A DNA stretch of 64,000 bases from Paludibacterium paludis (GTDB lineage Bacteria > Pseudomonadota > Gammaproteobacteria > Burkholderiales > Chromobacteriaceae): positions 3,410,001-3,474,000 of the forward strand of contig NZ_CP069161.1 of assembly GCF_018802605.1 (NCBI RefSeq), read 5' to 3'. A model generated the notes under the pieces. The model saw nothing but the letters and a program-made list of their open reading frames with translations, had not been told where the DNA came from and searched no databases. Of this stretch, positions 47,952-56,923 are shown one piece after another (the stretch's first letter is position 1; every line of letters starts with the position of its first letter). A program made the translations under genes and the position numbers.

Positions 47952-47978
47952 TTATCGGCGCAAATCCTGCTGTCTTGA
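47952..47978 (-). promoter_or_regulatory. sigma-28 (FliA) promoter before flgM
   Basis: On the minus strand TCAAGACA, 11 bases, then a perfect GCCGATAA, against the FliA consensus TAAAGTTT-N11-GCCGATAA. It lies 39 bp before flgM and would give the class III, self-balancing expression known for flgM. Confidence 0.78.
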
Positions 47979-47990
47979 CAGTCTTTTCGA

Positions 47991-48677
47991 TCAAAACACC
48001 ACAATCACCGCGCCATCCTCGCGAACCGTGCCGCGGATCACCCGTCCGGCGCCCATTCTCACCGGCACGCTATCCCCCGCCGCAGCGTTGGCCATGGCGG
48101 TTCCATCCGCGCTGACCATGAAGCCTTCCCCGATCGCCAGCACCTTGACCCGCTGATTCATTTTAACAACAACCGGGGCTTTTACCATAAAGGAACGCAA
48201 CCATCCGCCCGCCGGCACTCCGCTGGTCATGGTTTGCCCCACCGCCAGGGACAGATCGCCCAGCACGGTCTGCGTCGCGCTGCCTTCGGGCATGTCGACG
48301 AGCCGCACATCGTCGGGGCCGATCGTCTCCCCGGCGCGCAAGGCGCGGTTGGCGACCACGCCGACCCGCGTTTCGCTGATCGAGACGGGAACCCGCAGCG
48401 ACCAGCCCAGCGACGGACAACTGACATCGACAAAAGTCGATCCTGTCTGCCGCGCTCCCTGCGCCCAACCGGCGAACAGCGCGTCGCACGCGGGAACCGC
48501 CAGCCGGCGATCGACCCGTCCTATCGTCCAGCGGGCCTTGCGTTGTGCCAGCTCGCCGGCGACAAACTTGCGGGCCGTCTCTTCCAGACGCGACAGATCC
48601 TGGTTGGCGGCCAGCAACGGCGCGGGAATCAGTGCCGCCGCCAGCGCGGCCATCAGCGTGAAAATCTTCAGTTTCAT
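47991..48677 (-). CDS. flgA: flagellar P-ring assembly protein FlgA
   Basis: A 228-residue periplasmic chaperone for the flagellar P-ring protein FlgI. Signal peptide (about 1-23, ending LLAA), then an SAF domain (about 100-165, ANRALRAGETIGPDDVRLVD) and the C-terminal VKAPVVVKMNQRVKVLAIGEGF and GDSVPVRM. ATG 48677 follows the promoter-like region; a longer in-frame reading adds 31 residues with no family match. Confidence 0.94.
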   Translation of the reverse strand: MKLKIFTLMAALAAALIPAPLLAANQDLSRLEETARKFVAGELAQRKARWTIGRVDRRLAVPACDALFAGWAQGARQTGSTFVDVSCPSLGWSLRVPVSISETRVGVVANRALRAGETIGPDDVRLVDMPEGSATQTVLGDLSLAVGQTMTSGVPAGGWLRSFMVKAPVVVKMNQRVKVLAIGEGFMVSADGTAMANAAAGDSVPVRMGAGRVIRGTVREDGAVIVVF

Positions 48678-48723
48678 CGCGCCTATTCTACCCGAAGCTC
48701 CGCGTAAAGACTGTATGTCGCGA

Positions 48724-48753
48724 TTGACAAACACATAAAGCAAAACAAATACT
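48724..48753 (+). promoter_or_regulatory. candidate promoter of the autotransporter esterase gene
   Basis: A perfect TTGACA (48724-48729) and AATACT (48748-48753) at 18-base spacing lie in an AT-rich stretch 50 bp before the ATG; the -10 is only a 4 of 6 match. Confidence 0.4.
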
Positions 48754-48804
48754 TTCCATGCGTAGTGCATTTACTTTAAACAACAATACACACAGGGGAA
48801 ACAC

Positions 48805-50946
48805 ATGAAACGACGCCTTGCCGCGCTGGCGACCGCTTGCGCGCTTTCCGCCATGAGCCAGGCCCAAGCCGACTCGACATTCAGCAACATCTATTTCCTT
48901 GGCGACAGCCTGTCGGATGTCGGCGTGTACGCCGGCCTCGTCTATGACCCCACCGCCGCCGGCAGCCCCACGCTTGGCGCCAAGGCGCGCTGGCTGACAG
49001 GCTACGGCCCCAACTGGACGGATGTGCTCGCCGCCCGGTTCGGCTTCACCTCGGTCGCCAATAGCCCGATCTATAACGCCGCCAACACCAGCCCCACCGG
49101 CAACAACTACGCGCAAGGCGGCGCCCAGGCGCAAAGCGGCGCGACCCACAATAACCCGCATGTCGGCCCCGGCGGCGTGCCGACCGAGGACATCCAGGCC
49201 CAGTACACCAATTACCTGGCCCAACACGGCGGCAAAATCGACCCCAGGGCGGCCTACGCGGTGTGGATCGGCGGCAACGATCTGAATGGCGCCATCCGCG
49301 CAGGACAAGCCTCCAGCGATCCGCAAGGCACCGTCGCCCAGGTATTGAGCAACGCGGCGACCAACACCCTCGGCGTGGTCCGATCCCTCAACGCCCAGGG
49401 CGCCGCCGTGGTCATCGTGCCGAACATTCCGGACCCGAGCCGCTCGCCGACCATCCTGTTCGCCGTTCTCGATCAGACACTGGAAGCCGCGGCGCGTGCC
49501 CAGTTGCCGGGCAATGCCACGCAAGCCCAGGTGAACGCGCTCAAAACCACTATCGACCAGACCCTCGGCCTTTACGCGACGGTGTTGCAGACCATCGGCT
49601 CAACGGCGATCACCACGGAGTCCGACCGAATGGCGGCCTACCAGAACGCCATCAATGGCGTGGCTCAGGGACTGGCCGCCCTGCAGGGCAACCCGGCACT
49701 GGCGACCGGTATCGCCGCGCAAATCAGCACCGGAATGAACAGCCTGAAAACCGCCCTCACCACGGCAACGGCCGGCTACAATCAACTGGTGGACATGGGG
49801 CTGCAAGGCACGCACGGCGTCATCCGTCCGAATATCAGCGCCCTGTTCTCGGAACTGCTGGCGAACCCGGGCAAATTCGGCATCACCAACATCGCCAGCC
49901 CCTACTGCAGCCAGGAGGCGGTGATCTGTACGACACCCCAGATCGCGGCGCAAAGCTATGTGTTTTCCGATGACTTCCACCCGAGCCCGGCCACCTCCCA
50001 GATGATCGGCCGCTACATCGCCGACATTCTGGTATCGCCGCGTTTTGGCGGCGCGATACCGGAAGTGTCCCTCACCAGCGCGCGCCAACTGGAAGACGTG
50101 CTCTCTTCCCGCTACGAAGCCAACCGCGCGATCCACCGCGCCAAAGGCACCGTGAGCGCCTGGGCGGCGGGCAATTACCGACCCGACAAGTTCAATCTGA
50201 ATAATCTGAACGGCAAGGTCAAAGGTCAGTTGTTCACCGTCGGCGCCGACTATCAGGCCACCGACAGCCTGATGCTCGGCATCGCCGCTTCACACGCGGG
50301 CGGCACGACCGATGTCGGAACACTGGGTACGATCGATAACAGCAGCACGCTGCTGGCGTTCAGCGCCAACTGGCAATCGGGCAATGTGTTCATCGACGGA
50401 GATCTGCACATCGGCAACCTCAGCATGACCAGCAAGCGCAACACGCTCACCGGCGCCAAGAACGGCGATGTCGGCGGCGATCAACGGGGCTACCGCATCG
50501 CGGCGGGAATGGATTATGAGGCGGGCCCCGTGGTGACCGGACCGCGCCTCGCGGTCAACTATGCGCGGGCGAAGGTCAACACGGTCGCGGAAGGCGGTCA
50601 CGACAGCACGGCGCAATTCTTCAAGGACCAAAGCGTGTCCTCGCTGACCGGCAGCCTGGGCTGGCAGGTGCGCGCCACGTTCGGCAGGCTGACGCCGTAT
50701 GCGCGGGTGGATTTCGTCAAGGAATTCAAAAACAAGGATCGCGCGGTGACGGCCGGTCTCAACAGCATGCCGGGCGACTTTACGCTCAATCTTGGCAAAC
50801 CCGACAGCAATTGGGTCGACACACGGCTTGGGCTGAGCGCCCAGATCAGCAAAACCGTCACGGCCTGGGGCCAGATCGGCGCCACCAGCGGGCGCAAGAG
50901 CGGCAACCAGACCACCGCGACGGTCGGCGTTTCCGCCTCGTTCTGA
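48805..50946 (+). CDS. estA: EstA-type autotransporter GDSL esterase
   Basis: A 713-residue outer-membrane lipase/esterase. Signal peptide (about 1-23), GDSL passenger domain (about 27-415) with FLGDSLSDVG (catalytic Ser), GGND (block III) and DDFHPSP (Asp-x-x-His), and a C-terminal 12-strand autotransporter beta domain (about 440-713) ending in Phe. Such proteins stay on the cell surface; in Pseudomonas EstA affects motility and biosurfactant. CAGGGGAA precedes the ATG. It is divergent from the flagellar genes. Confidence 0.93.
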   Translation: MKRRLAALATACALSAMSQAQADSTFSNIYFLGDSLSDVGVYAGLVYDPTAAGSPTLGAKARWLTGYGPNWTDVLAARFGFTSVANSPIYNAANTSPTGNNYAQGGAQAQSGATHNNPHVGPGGVPTEDIQAQYTNYLAQHGGKIDPRAAYAVWIGGNDLNGAIRAGQASSDPQGTVAQVLSNAATNTLGVVRSLNAQGAAVVIVPNIPDPSRSPTILFAVLDQTLEAAARAQLPGNATQAQVNALKTTIDQTLGLYATVLQTIGSTAITTESDRMAAYQNAINGVAQGLAALQGNPALATGIAAQISTGMNSLKTALTTATAGYNQLVDMGLQGTHGVIRPNISALFSELLANPGKFGITNIASPYCSQEAVICTTPQIAAQSYVFSDDFHPSPATSQMIGRYIADILVSPRFGGAIPEVSLTSARQLEDVLSSRYEANRAIHRAKGTVSAWAAGNYRPDKFNLNNLNGKVKGQLFTVGADYQATDSLMLGIAASHAGGTTDVGTLGTIDNSSTLLAFSANWQSGNVFIDGDLHIGNLSMTSKRNTLTGAKNGDVGGDQRGYRIAAGMDYEAGPVVTGPRLAVNYARAKVNTVAEGGHDSTAQFFKDQSVSSLTGSLGWQVRATFGRLTPYARVDFVKEFKNKDRAVTAGLNSMPGDFTLNLGKPDSNWVDTRLGLSAQISKTVTAWGQIGATSGRKSGNQTTATVGVSASF

Positions 50947-50950
50947 CCCC

Positions 50951-50979
50951 AAAGCCGCCGCGAAGCCGCGGCGGCTTTT
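50951..50979. terminator. bidirectional terminator between estA and thrC
   Basis: Twelve-base perfect arms AAAGCCGCCGCG / CGCGGCGGCTTT with a 4-base loop and a short T-run, between convergent genes. Confidence 0.8.
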
Positions 50980-50985
50980 CCGGTC

Positions 50986-52395
50986 TCAGCGCCGTGCGCG
51001 CAGGATCAGCGCCTTGACGGCCTCGACATCGGCATCCAGCACGTCGACGCGCTGCGGCAACGCCTCGATGCCGGCCATTGACGCCGGACGCGGGGCGTCG
51101 CGGCCCAGCGCTTCGGTGATGGTTTCGGCGAACTTCGCCGGCAGCGCGGTTTCGAGGCACACCACGTTCTCGCCCGGCCGGCGCAGCTCACGCGCCACCT
51201 TCACCCCGTCCGCGGTGTGCGGATCGATCACCACGCCGTCGCTGTCGGCCACCGCCCGGATGGTCGCAAGCCGGTCGGCGTGACAGCTCTTCCCCGCCGC
51301 GAAACCTGCCTCCCCGATGGCGCGAGCCAGGCCGTCGGCACCGATATCGAAACCTTCGCCACGCTCGACATCGCGCCACAACGACGCGATCCGCGCCGGA
51401 TCCCGATCCGCCAGATCGAAAACGAAACGCTCGAAATTGGACGCTTTGGAGATGTCCATCGACGGGCTGGAGGTCACCCGGGTTTCGGCGCTGCCGCGCG
51501 GGCGGTAACGCCCCTCCCGGAAAAACTCGCACAGCACGTCGTTCTCATTGGTCGCGACGATCAGCCGGTCGACGGGCAAACCCATGCGCCGCGCGATATA
51601 GCCCGCGCAAACGTTGCCGAAGTTGCCCGACGGGACGCAAAAGCTCACCCGTTCGTCGTTGCCCGATGTCGCCGCGAAATAGCCGCGGAAATAGTAAACA
51701 ACCTGGGCGACAACCCGCGCCCAGTTGATCGAGTTCACCGTGCCGATGCGGTTTTCCGCCTTGAAAGCGGCATCCGCCGACACCGCCTTGACGATGTCCT
51801 GACAATCGTCGAAGGTGCCGCGGATGGCGATATTGTGAATGTTCGCGTCCTGCAGGGAATACATCTGCGCGCGCTGGAACGCGCTCATGCGCCCCTCCGG
51901 CGACAGCATGAACACCGATATCCCCGCCTTGCCGCGCATCGCGTATTCGGCCGCGCTGCCGGTGTCGCCCGACGTGGCGCCCAGGATGTTCAGCGTCTCG
52001 CCGCGCAGGCCAAGAACATACTCGAACAGATTGCCGAGCAACTGCATCGCCATGTCCTTGAACGCGAGGGTCGGTCCGTTGGACAAACCAAGCAGCGCGA
52101 TGCCGTCTTTCAGACGAACCAGCGGGGTGATGGCGTCGCTGCCGAACACCTCGGCGCGGTAGGTCGCGCGGGTCATGCGACGAAGTTCGCCCTCGGGAAT
52201 GCCATCGGCGAAGAGCCGCAGGATTTCGAAGGCCAGATCCGCATACGGGAGGCCGCGCCACGCATCGAGCATCGCGCGGTCCACCGCGGGATAGCTTTCC
52301 GGCATCGCAAGCCCCCCGTCGGGAGCCAAGCCCATCAGGAGGATCTCGGAAAAGGTTTTGGGGGGCATGCCGCCCCGGGTGCTGATGTATCGCAT
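50986..52395 (-). CDS. thrC: threonine synthase
   Basis: A 469-residue PLP enzyme making threonine from O-phosphohomoserine. MRYISTRGG opens it; the PLP lysine is in PTLAFKDMAMQLLGN (about residue 108), and ILGATSGDTGSAAEYA binds phosphate. It follows hom by 19 bp on the same strand (transcribed hom then thrC), with AGGGA as ribosome site. No thrB (homoserine kinase) lies here. Confidence 0.97.
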   Translation of the reverse strand: MRYISTRGGMPPKTFSEILLMGLAPDGGLAMPESYPAVDRAMLDAWRGLPYADLAFEILRLFADGIPEGELRRMTRATYRAEVFGSDAITPLVRLKDGIALLGLSNGPTLAFKDMAMQLLGNLFEYVLGLRGETLNILGATSGDTGSAAEYAMRGKAGISVFMLSPEGRMSAFQRAQMYSLQDANIHNIAIRGTFDDCQDIVKAVSADAAFKAENRIGTVNSINWARVVAQVVYYFRGYFAATSGNDERVSFCVPSGNFGNVCAGYIARRMGLPVDRLIVATNENDVLCEFFREGRYRPRGSAETRVTSSPSMDISKASNFERFVFDLADRDPARIASLWRDVERGEGFDIGADGLARAIGEAGFAAGKSCHADRLATIRAVADSDGVVIDPHTADGVKVARELRRPGENVVCLETALPAKFAETITEALGRDAPRPASMAGIEALPQRVDVLDADVEAVKALILRARR

Positions 52396-52414
52396 TGTCC
52401 CTGGTCTTTTTTTG

Positions 52415-53725
52415 TCAGCCGTTCAACTCTTCCATGCGCAGGCGCACCACCTTGCCCGCCACACTCTCCAGCGCCTCGATGGCCGAGATGGCCAGATTGG
52501 CGTTGCGTTCCTTCACGCGATGAGTGAGGATCACCACCTCGGCCGAACCGTCCGAGACCGACCCCTTCTGGATCACCGCTTCGATTGAAATGCCATTCCC
52601 GGCCAGGATGCGCGTGATATCGGCGAGCACGCCGGCCCGGTCGGCCGCCTGGATGCGCAGGTAATAGCTGCTCACCACGTCCTCGATCGGCAGGATGGGC
52701 AGATCTTCGAGACGGTCCGGCTGAAAGGCCAGATGCGGCACCTGATGGCCCGGATCCGCCGTCAAGAGGCGGGTCACATCGACCAGATCCGCGACCACGG
52801 CCGAGGCGGTCGGCAGCGCGCCGGCGCCCGCGCCGTAATAGAGCGTCGGTCCCACGGCGTCGCCGCTGGCGAGCACCGCGTTCATCACGCCGTTCACATT
52901 GGCGATCAAACGGCCCTCCGGAATCAGTGTCGGATGCACGCGCAATTCAATGCCTTCCTTGGTGCGGCGGGTCAGACCGAGCAATTTGACGCGGTAGCCC
53001 AGCTCTTCGGCATAGCGGATGTCCTTGGCGGTCAACTGGCTGATGCCTTCGAGGTAACACTTCGCGAACTGCATCGGAATGCCGAACGCGATGGCCGACA
53101 TGATGGTCAGCTTGTGACCGGCATCGTGGCCCTCCACATCGAAAGTGGGATCGGCCTCCGCGTAACCGAGCCGCTGCGCTTCGGCCAGCACATCGGCGAA
53201 GTTCGCGCCTTTTTCACGCATCTCGGTCAGGATGAAATTGGATGTGCCGTTGATGATGCCGGCGATCGATTCGATGCGATTGGCGGACAGGCCCTCGCGC
53301 AGCGCCTTGATGATCGGGATGCCGCCGGCCACGGCCGCCTCGAAAGCCACCATCACGCCCTTTTCGTGGGCCAGCGCGAAAATCTCATTGCCGTGTTCGG
53401 CGAGCAGTTTCTTGTTGGCCGTCACCACATGCTTGCCGTTGGCAATGGCCTTGAGCACCAGATCGCGCGCGATGCTGGTGCCGCCGATCAGTTCCACCAC
53501 GATGTCAACCTCGGGGTGCTCGACGATCCGGAACGCGTCATCCACCACGGTCACATCGGGACCGCACACGCTCTTCGCACGTTCGACATCGCGGTTGGCC
53601 GCCATGAACAACCGGATGGTGCGCCCGGCGCGGCGGCTGATCTCCTCGGCGTTGCGTTTAAGTACGGTGGCGGTACCGCCACCGACTGTCCCCACGCCCA
53701 TCAGTCCGACATTGATCGGCTTCAT
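52415..53725 (-). CDS. hom: homoserine dehydrogenase
   Basis: A 436-residue NAD(P)-dependent enzyme reducing aspartate semialdehyde to homoserine. Nucleotide-binding GVGTVGGGTA (about 11-20), NGTSNFILTEM, AEADPTFDVEGHDAGHK and a C-terminal ACT domain (about 350-430, YYLRIQAADRAGVLADI) that usually gives threonine feedback. AAGGAG precedes ATG. It is monofunctional; the kinase is the separate lysC. Confidence 0.97.
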   Translation of the reverse strand: MKPINVGLMGVGTVGGGTATVLKRNAEEISRRAGRTIRLFMAANRDVERAKSVCGPDVTVVDDAFRIVEHPEVDIVVELIGGTSIARDLVLKAIANGKHVVTANKKLLAEHGNEIFALAHEKGVMVAFEAAVAGGIPIIKALREGLSANRIESIAGIINGTSNFILTEMREKGANFADVLAEAQRLGYAEADPTFDVEGHDAGHKLTIMSAIAFGIPMQFAKCYLEGISQLTAKDIRYAEELGYRVKLLGLTRRTKEGIELRVHPTLIPEGRLIANVNGVMNAVLASGDAVGPTLYYGAGAGALPTASAVVADLVDVTRLLTADPGHQVPHLAFQPDRLEDLPILPIEDVVSSYYLRIQAADRAGVLADITRILAGNGISIEAVIQKGSVSDGSAEVVILTHRVKERNANLAISAIEALESVAGKVVRLRMEELNG

Positions 53726-53772
53726 GTTTTCTCCTTCAAAACTGGCAAAATCGCGTTTCGTTCAATCATGAT

Positions 53773-53800
53773 AAAAAAGGGGCCGCGAGAGGCCCCTTTT
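53773..53800 (-). terminator. Rho-independent terminator after alaA
   Basis: In the minus direction, arms AAAAGGGGCC / GGCCCCTTTT with a 6-base loop run into TTTTTTAT. It separates alaA from hom-thrC. Confidence 0.9.
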
Positions 53801-53826
53801 CAAAGCGGTGTCCGGCCCGGAGGGCA

Positions 53827-55056
53827 TCAGAGCGAGCCATGCTGCTTGCGGACATTTTCCAGAAAGCGCGCGATGCGCCCGATGGCGTCCGTCAAATCGT
53901 CCGTATTCGGTAGGAATACCACGCGGAAGTGATCCGGGGCAACCCAATTGAAGCCGGTGCCCTGCACCAGCAGCACCTTCTCCTGCTGCAACAGTTCGAG
54001 GATGAACTGCTGGTCGTCGGCGATCGGATACACGGCAGGATCGAGGCGCGGGAACAGGTACAGCGCGCCTTGCGGTTTCACGCAGGAGACCCCCGGAATC
54101 TCGGTGAGAAGCTTCCAGGCCAGATCCCGTTGCCGGCACAAGCGGCCGTGCGGCGCCACCAAGTCGTCGATGCTCTGATAGCCGCCCAGCGCGGTCTGGA
54201 TCGCGTGCTGCCCCTGGACATTGGCGCACAGCCGCATCGAACAGAGCATGTTCAGCCCCTCGATATAATCCCGGGCGTGACGCTTCTCGCCGGAGACGAT
54301 CAGCCAGCCCACCCGGAAACCGGCCGCGCGGTAATTCTTCGACAGGCCGTTAAGGGTGATGCACAGCACGTCCGGAGCCAGCGACGCGATCGAGGTATGG
54401 CTGACACCGTCGTAGAGCACCTTGTCGTAGATTTCGTCGGCGTAAATGATCAGCTGATGCTGGCGCGCGATCTCCACGATATGAGCGAGCAGTTCGGGCG
54501 GATAGACCGCGCCGGTCGGATTGTTGGGATTGATGATGACGATCGCCCGGGTGTTCGGGGTGATCTTGGCGCGGATATCGTCAAGGTCGGGAAACCATCC
54601 GGCGCTCTCGTCGCACAGATAATGCACCGCCCGTCCGCCGGCGAGGCTCACGGCCGCGGTCCACAGCGGGTAGTCCGGCGCCGGCACCAGTACTTCGTCG
54701 CCGGCATCCAGCAGCGCCTGCATCGCCACCATGATCAGTTCGGACACCCCGTTGCCGATATAGATGTCCTCCATGCCGACATTGGGCAGCGCCTTCTCCT
54801 GGGCGTAATGCATGATGGCCTTGCGGGCGGCGAACAGACCCTTGGAGTCGGAATAGCCCGATGCGCCGGGCAGATTGACGATCACGTCCTCGATGATCTC
54901 GTCCGGCGCGAAGAAGCCGAACGGCGCGGGATTGCCGATGTTGAGCTTGATGATGCGGTGGCCCTCGTCCTCCATTTTCCTGGCGTGTTCGAGAACCGGT
55001 CCGCGGATGTCGTAGCAGACGTTGGCGAGTTTCTGGGATTTGTGTACGGGCTGCAT
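53827..55056 (-). CDS. alaA: glutamate-pyruvate aminotransferase AlaA type
   Basis: A 409-residue PLP aminotransferase closely matching AlaA, the main alanine-forming enzyme: KLANVCYDIRGPVLEHA, LNIGNPAPFGF, IGNGVSELI, VPAPDYPLWTAAVSLAGG, and the PLP lysine in NGLSKNYRAAGFR. ATG 55056 fits the family N terminus; the longer in-frame reading adds a basic stretch unlike the family. Monocistronic, ended by a strong terminator. Confidence 0.93.
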   Translation of the reverse strand: MQPVHKSQKLANVCYDIRGPVLEHARKMEDEGHRIIKLNIGNPAPFGFFAPDEIIEDVIVNLPGASGYSDSKGLFAARKAIMHYAQEKALPNVGMEDIYIGNGVSELIMVAMQALLDAGDEVLVPAPDYPLWTAAVSLAGGRAVHYLCDESAGWFPDLDDIRAKITPNTRAIVIINPNNPTGAVYPPELLAHIVEIARQHQLIIYADEIYDKVLYDGVSHTSIASLAPDVLCITLNGLSKNYRAAGFRVGWLIVSGEKRHARDYIEGLNMLCSMRLCANVQGQHAIQTALGGYQSIDDLVAPHGRLCRQRDLAWKLLTEIPGVSCVKPQGALYLFPRLDPAVYPIADDQQFILELLQQEKVLLVQGTGFNWVAPDHFRVVFLPNTDDLTDAIGRIARFLENVRKQHGSL

Positions 55057-55255
55057 GGCGATCCGATGTTCCCGCCGTTCGGACTCCGAGCCCGAGGGCT
55101 GGTTTCGCGAGCGGCGCGGCGAGGTTTTTCTGGTCATGGTTTTCGCGTCGGCGACGCGATCCGCGTCTGTCCAACCGGCATTCGATGGGTATAATCCTAT
55201 CCCAATCCGTGGTGCGCTGCACTAACGGGATTTGCCACCCACAAGGACCTCTTTC

Positions 55256-55621
55256 ATGAAACTCCATCTGGCCAGCGGCGAAGGCCAAAATCTCTTCACC
55301 GGCTACGGCGACGGCCATGTGCTGATCAACCGGGAGCGACACGACGGCAACCTGATCGTCACCCCCGATTCGGTCCGCCCCTGGGAGGTCGAACGCTTCG
55401 AGGCGCTGAGCGAAGCGCATTTCACAGGACTGCTCGGTGACAGCCCCGAAGTCGTGATCGTCGGCACCGGCCCCACCCAGCGTTTTTTCCACCCCCGGCT
55501 GACCGCCGCGTTGACCGATGCCGGTATCGGCGTGGAAATCATGGATACCCGCGCCGCCTGCCGGACCTACAACATTCTGCTCGCGGAAGGACGCCGGGTG
55601 ATCGCCGTCATTCTCACCTGA
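55256..55621 (+). CDS. Mth938-like (DUF498) domain protein
   Basis: A 121-residue protein of the Mth938/Xcc1710-like family: GYGDGHVLINRERHDGNLIVTPD, EVVIVGTGPTQRFFHP and MDTRAACRTYNILLAEGRRVIAVIL. The family is often found next to respiratory-complex or protein-export genes in eukaryotes (NDUFAF3 relatives), but its bacterial role is unknown. AAGGA before ATG 55256. Divergent from alaA. Confidence 0.86.
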   Translation: MKLHLASGEGQNLFTGYGDGHVLINRERHDGNLIVTPDSVRPWEVERFEALSEAHFTGLLGDSPEVVIVGTGPTQRFFHPRLTAALTDAGIGVEIMDTRAACRTYNILLAEGRRVIAVILT

Positions 55622-55696
55622 GCGGTCATTTGTGAAAACGGCCCGCGCCAGCTAAAACGGAGGAGGTAGGCTGATGGGTGGCGGGAGGCAATGATC

Positions 55697-56452
55697 ATGC
55701 GTCTGAAAACAGCCGTTTGCGCGGGACTACTCCTGTTCACTATCGCCTCGCGGGCCGTGGAGCTGAAAATCGTTCGGGGAGACGGCCAGTATCCGCCCTA
55801 TGAAATGCAGGAAAATGGCGCGCTGTCCGGACTGCATGTCGACCTGATCAACCACATCGCCAGACAGATCGGCTGCACCGTGACCTGGCAAAGCGTCCCT
55901 TGGCTGCGCGCCCAGTCGATGATTCGTTCCGGCGAGGCCGATGCCATCACCTTCATGAGCCGCACTCCGGAGCGCGAAACGTTCGCGATCTTTCTTGACG
56001 ACAACACGCTCAGCGTCACCCGTTCCGCGCTGTTCGTGCTCGCCGGCAATCCCCGGCACGTCACATGGAACCAGAACCTCGCGGGGCTCGAGCCCTATAC
56101 CATCGGTGTCCTGCGCGGCTACGCCTACTCGCCGGAATTCGACCAGGCGGCCAGCCTGAAAAAAATGCCCGTCGCCGCCACCAACGAACAGTTGCTGCAA
56201 ATGCTTCATGCCGGGCGTTTCGACTTGGCGGTCGGCGACATGGACCAGTTCCGTTATCTGTCCCGCCACGGCAAAAACATGCCGGCCATCGAGTTTCTTG
56301 CCCCACCGCTGGCGGCGCGCCCCAATTACCTGGCGTTCTCCCGGGCGGGCCACAATGCGGCGCTGGCAAGGCAATTCGCCGAGACCCTCGCCGCGTTCAA
56401 GAAAACCGCCCGTTATACGGAACTCGTGGCCCGCTACCGGCAGGAAGAATAA
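55697..56452 (+). CDS. periplasmic solute-binding protein, family 3-like
   Basis: A 251-residue exported protein: signal peptide (about 1-20), then IVRGDGQYPPYEMQENGALSGLHVDLINHIARQI, RSGEADAITFMSRTPER and GRFDLAVGDMDQFRYL, a family-3 (amino-acid-like) binding-protein pattern. No transporter genes lie beside it. ATG 55697 is preferred because GGGAGG is 8 bases upstream; ATG 55691 is too close to it. Ligand unknown. It is convergent with the next gene with only 7 bp between stops. Confidence 0.82.
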   Translation: MRLKTAVCAGLLLFTIASRAVELKIVRGDGQYPPYEMQENGALSGLHVDLINHIARQIGCTVTWQSVPWLRAQSMIRSGEADAITFMSRTPERETFAIFLDDNTLSVTRSALFVLAGNPRHVTWNQNLAGLEPYTIGVLRGYAYSPEFDQAASLKKMPVAATNEQLLQMLHAGRFDLAVGDMDQFRYLSRHGKNMPAIEFLAPPLAARPNYLAFSRAGHNAALARQFAETLAAFKKTARYTELVARYRQEE

Positions 56453-56459
56453 CGCGCCG

Positions 56460-56807
56460 TCACTCGGGCTTGGCGAACGACTCGAACGCCTGCAGCGCCT
56501 CGGCGGCCGTCATCAGCGACGGGCCGCCGCCCATGTAGATAGCGACCTGCAGCATCTCCATGAACTCTTCGCGAGAGCACTCCAGCTCGGCCAGGGCCTT
56601 GGCATGGAACGCCAGACAGCCCTGGCAGCGGTTGGCGATGCCGATCGCCATGGCCATCAGCTCCTTGGTCTTGTGCGACAACGCGCCGTCGGTGTTGGCC
56701 GCGCGGCTCATCATGCCGAAACCTTTCAGGGTGTCCGGCATCGCTTGGCGCATCTTGGCAAGCTGGGCGGAGAGTTCTTCGGTCAGCACGGGATAGTTGT
56801 AACTCAT
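56460..56807 (-). CDS. carboxymuconolactone decarboxylase / AhpD-like family protein
   Basis: A 115-residue helical protein with the CMD/AhpD redox motif: ANRCQGCLAFHAKAL (CxxC followed by His), AIYMGGGPSLMTA. Proteins of this size often act as alkylhydroperoxidase-type antioxidants; no substrate is implied by the context. AAAGGAGAT precedes ATG 56807. Its upstream region has two tandem 10-bp AT repeats with -10-like cores. Confidence 0.9.
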   Translation of the reverse strand: MSYNYPVLTEELSAQLAKMRQAMPDTLKGFGMMSRAANTDGALSHKTKELMAMAIGIANRCQGCLAFHAKALAELECSREEFMEMLQVAIYMGGGPSLMTAAEALQAFESFAKPE

Positions 56808-56856
56808 GGTATCTCCTTTCATGGCAAAAGAAATGGATCACGACACGTTCATTTAC

Positions 56857-56876
56857 ATTATATATTATTATATATT
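56857..56876 (-). repeat. two tandem ATTATATATT repeats upstream of the AhpD-like gene
   Basis: ATTATATATT occurs twice in direct succession. On the minus strand each copy contains TATAAT, so this looks like a doubled -10 element about 50-70 bases before the start codon. The local AT content is far above that of the surrounding sequence. Confidence 0.7.
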
Positions 56877-56894
56877 ATATAGCATGCCAAGCAT

Positions 56895-56916
56895 GAAAAA
56901 AGGGGCCGCAGCCCCT
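56895..56916 (-). terminator. Rho-independent terminator after ubiB
   Basis: In the minus direction GGGGC / GCCCC arms with a 4-base loop run into TTTTTTC. It closes the queA-to-ubiB cluster. Confidence 0.7.
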
Positions 56917-56923
56917 CGTGTTC

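Noticed and set aside
53726..53770. Threonine attenuator leader peptide before hom-thrC.
   Set aside because: No Thr/Ile-rich short frame followed by a terminator is present; the leader is short and the nearby hairpin belongs to alaA.
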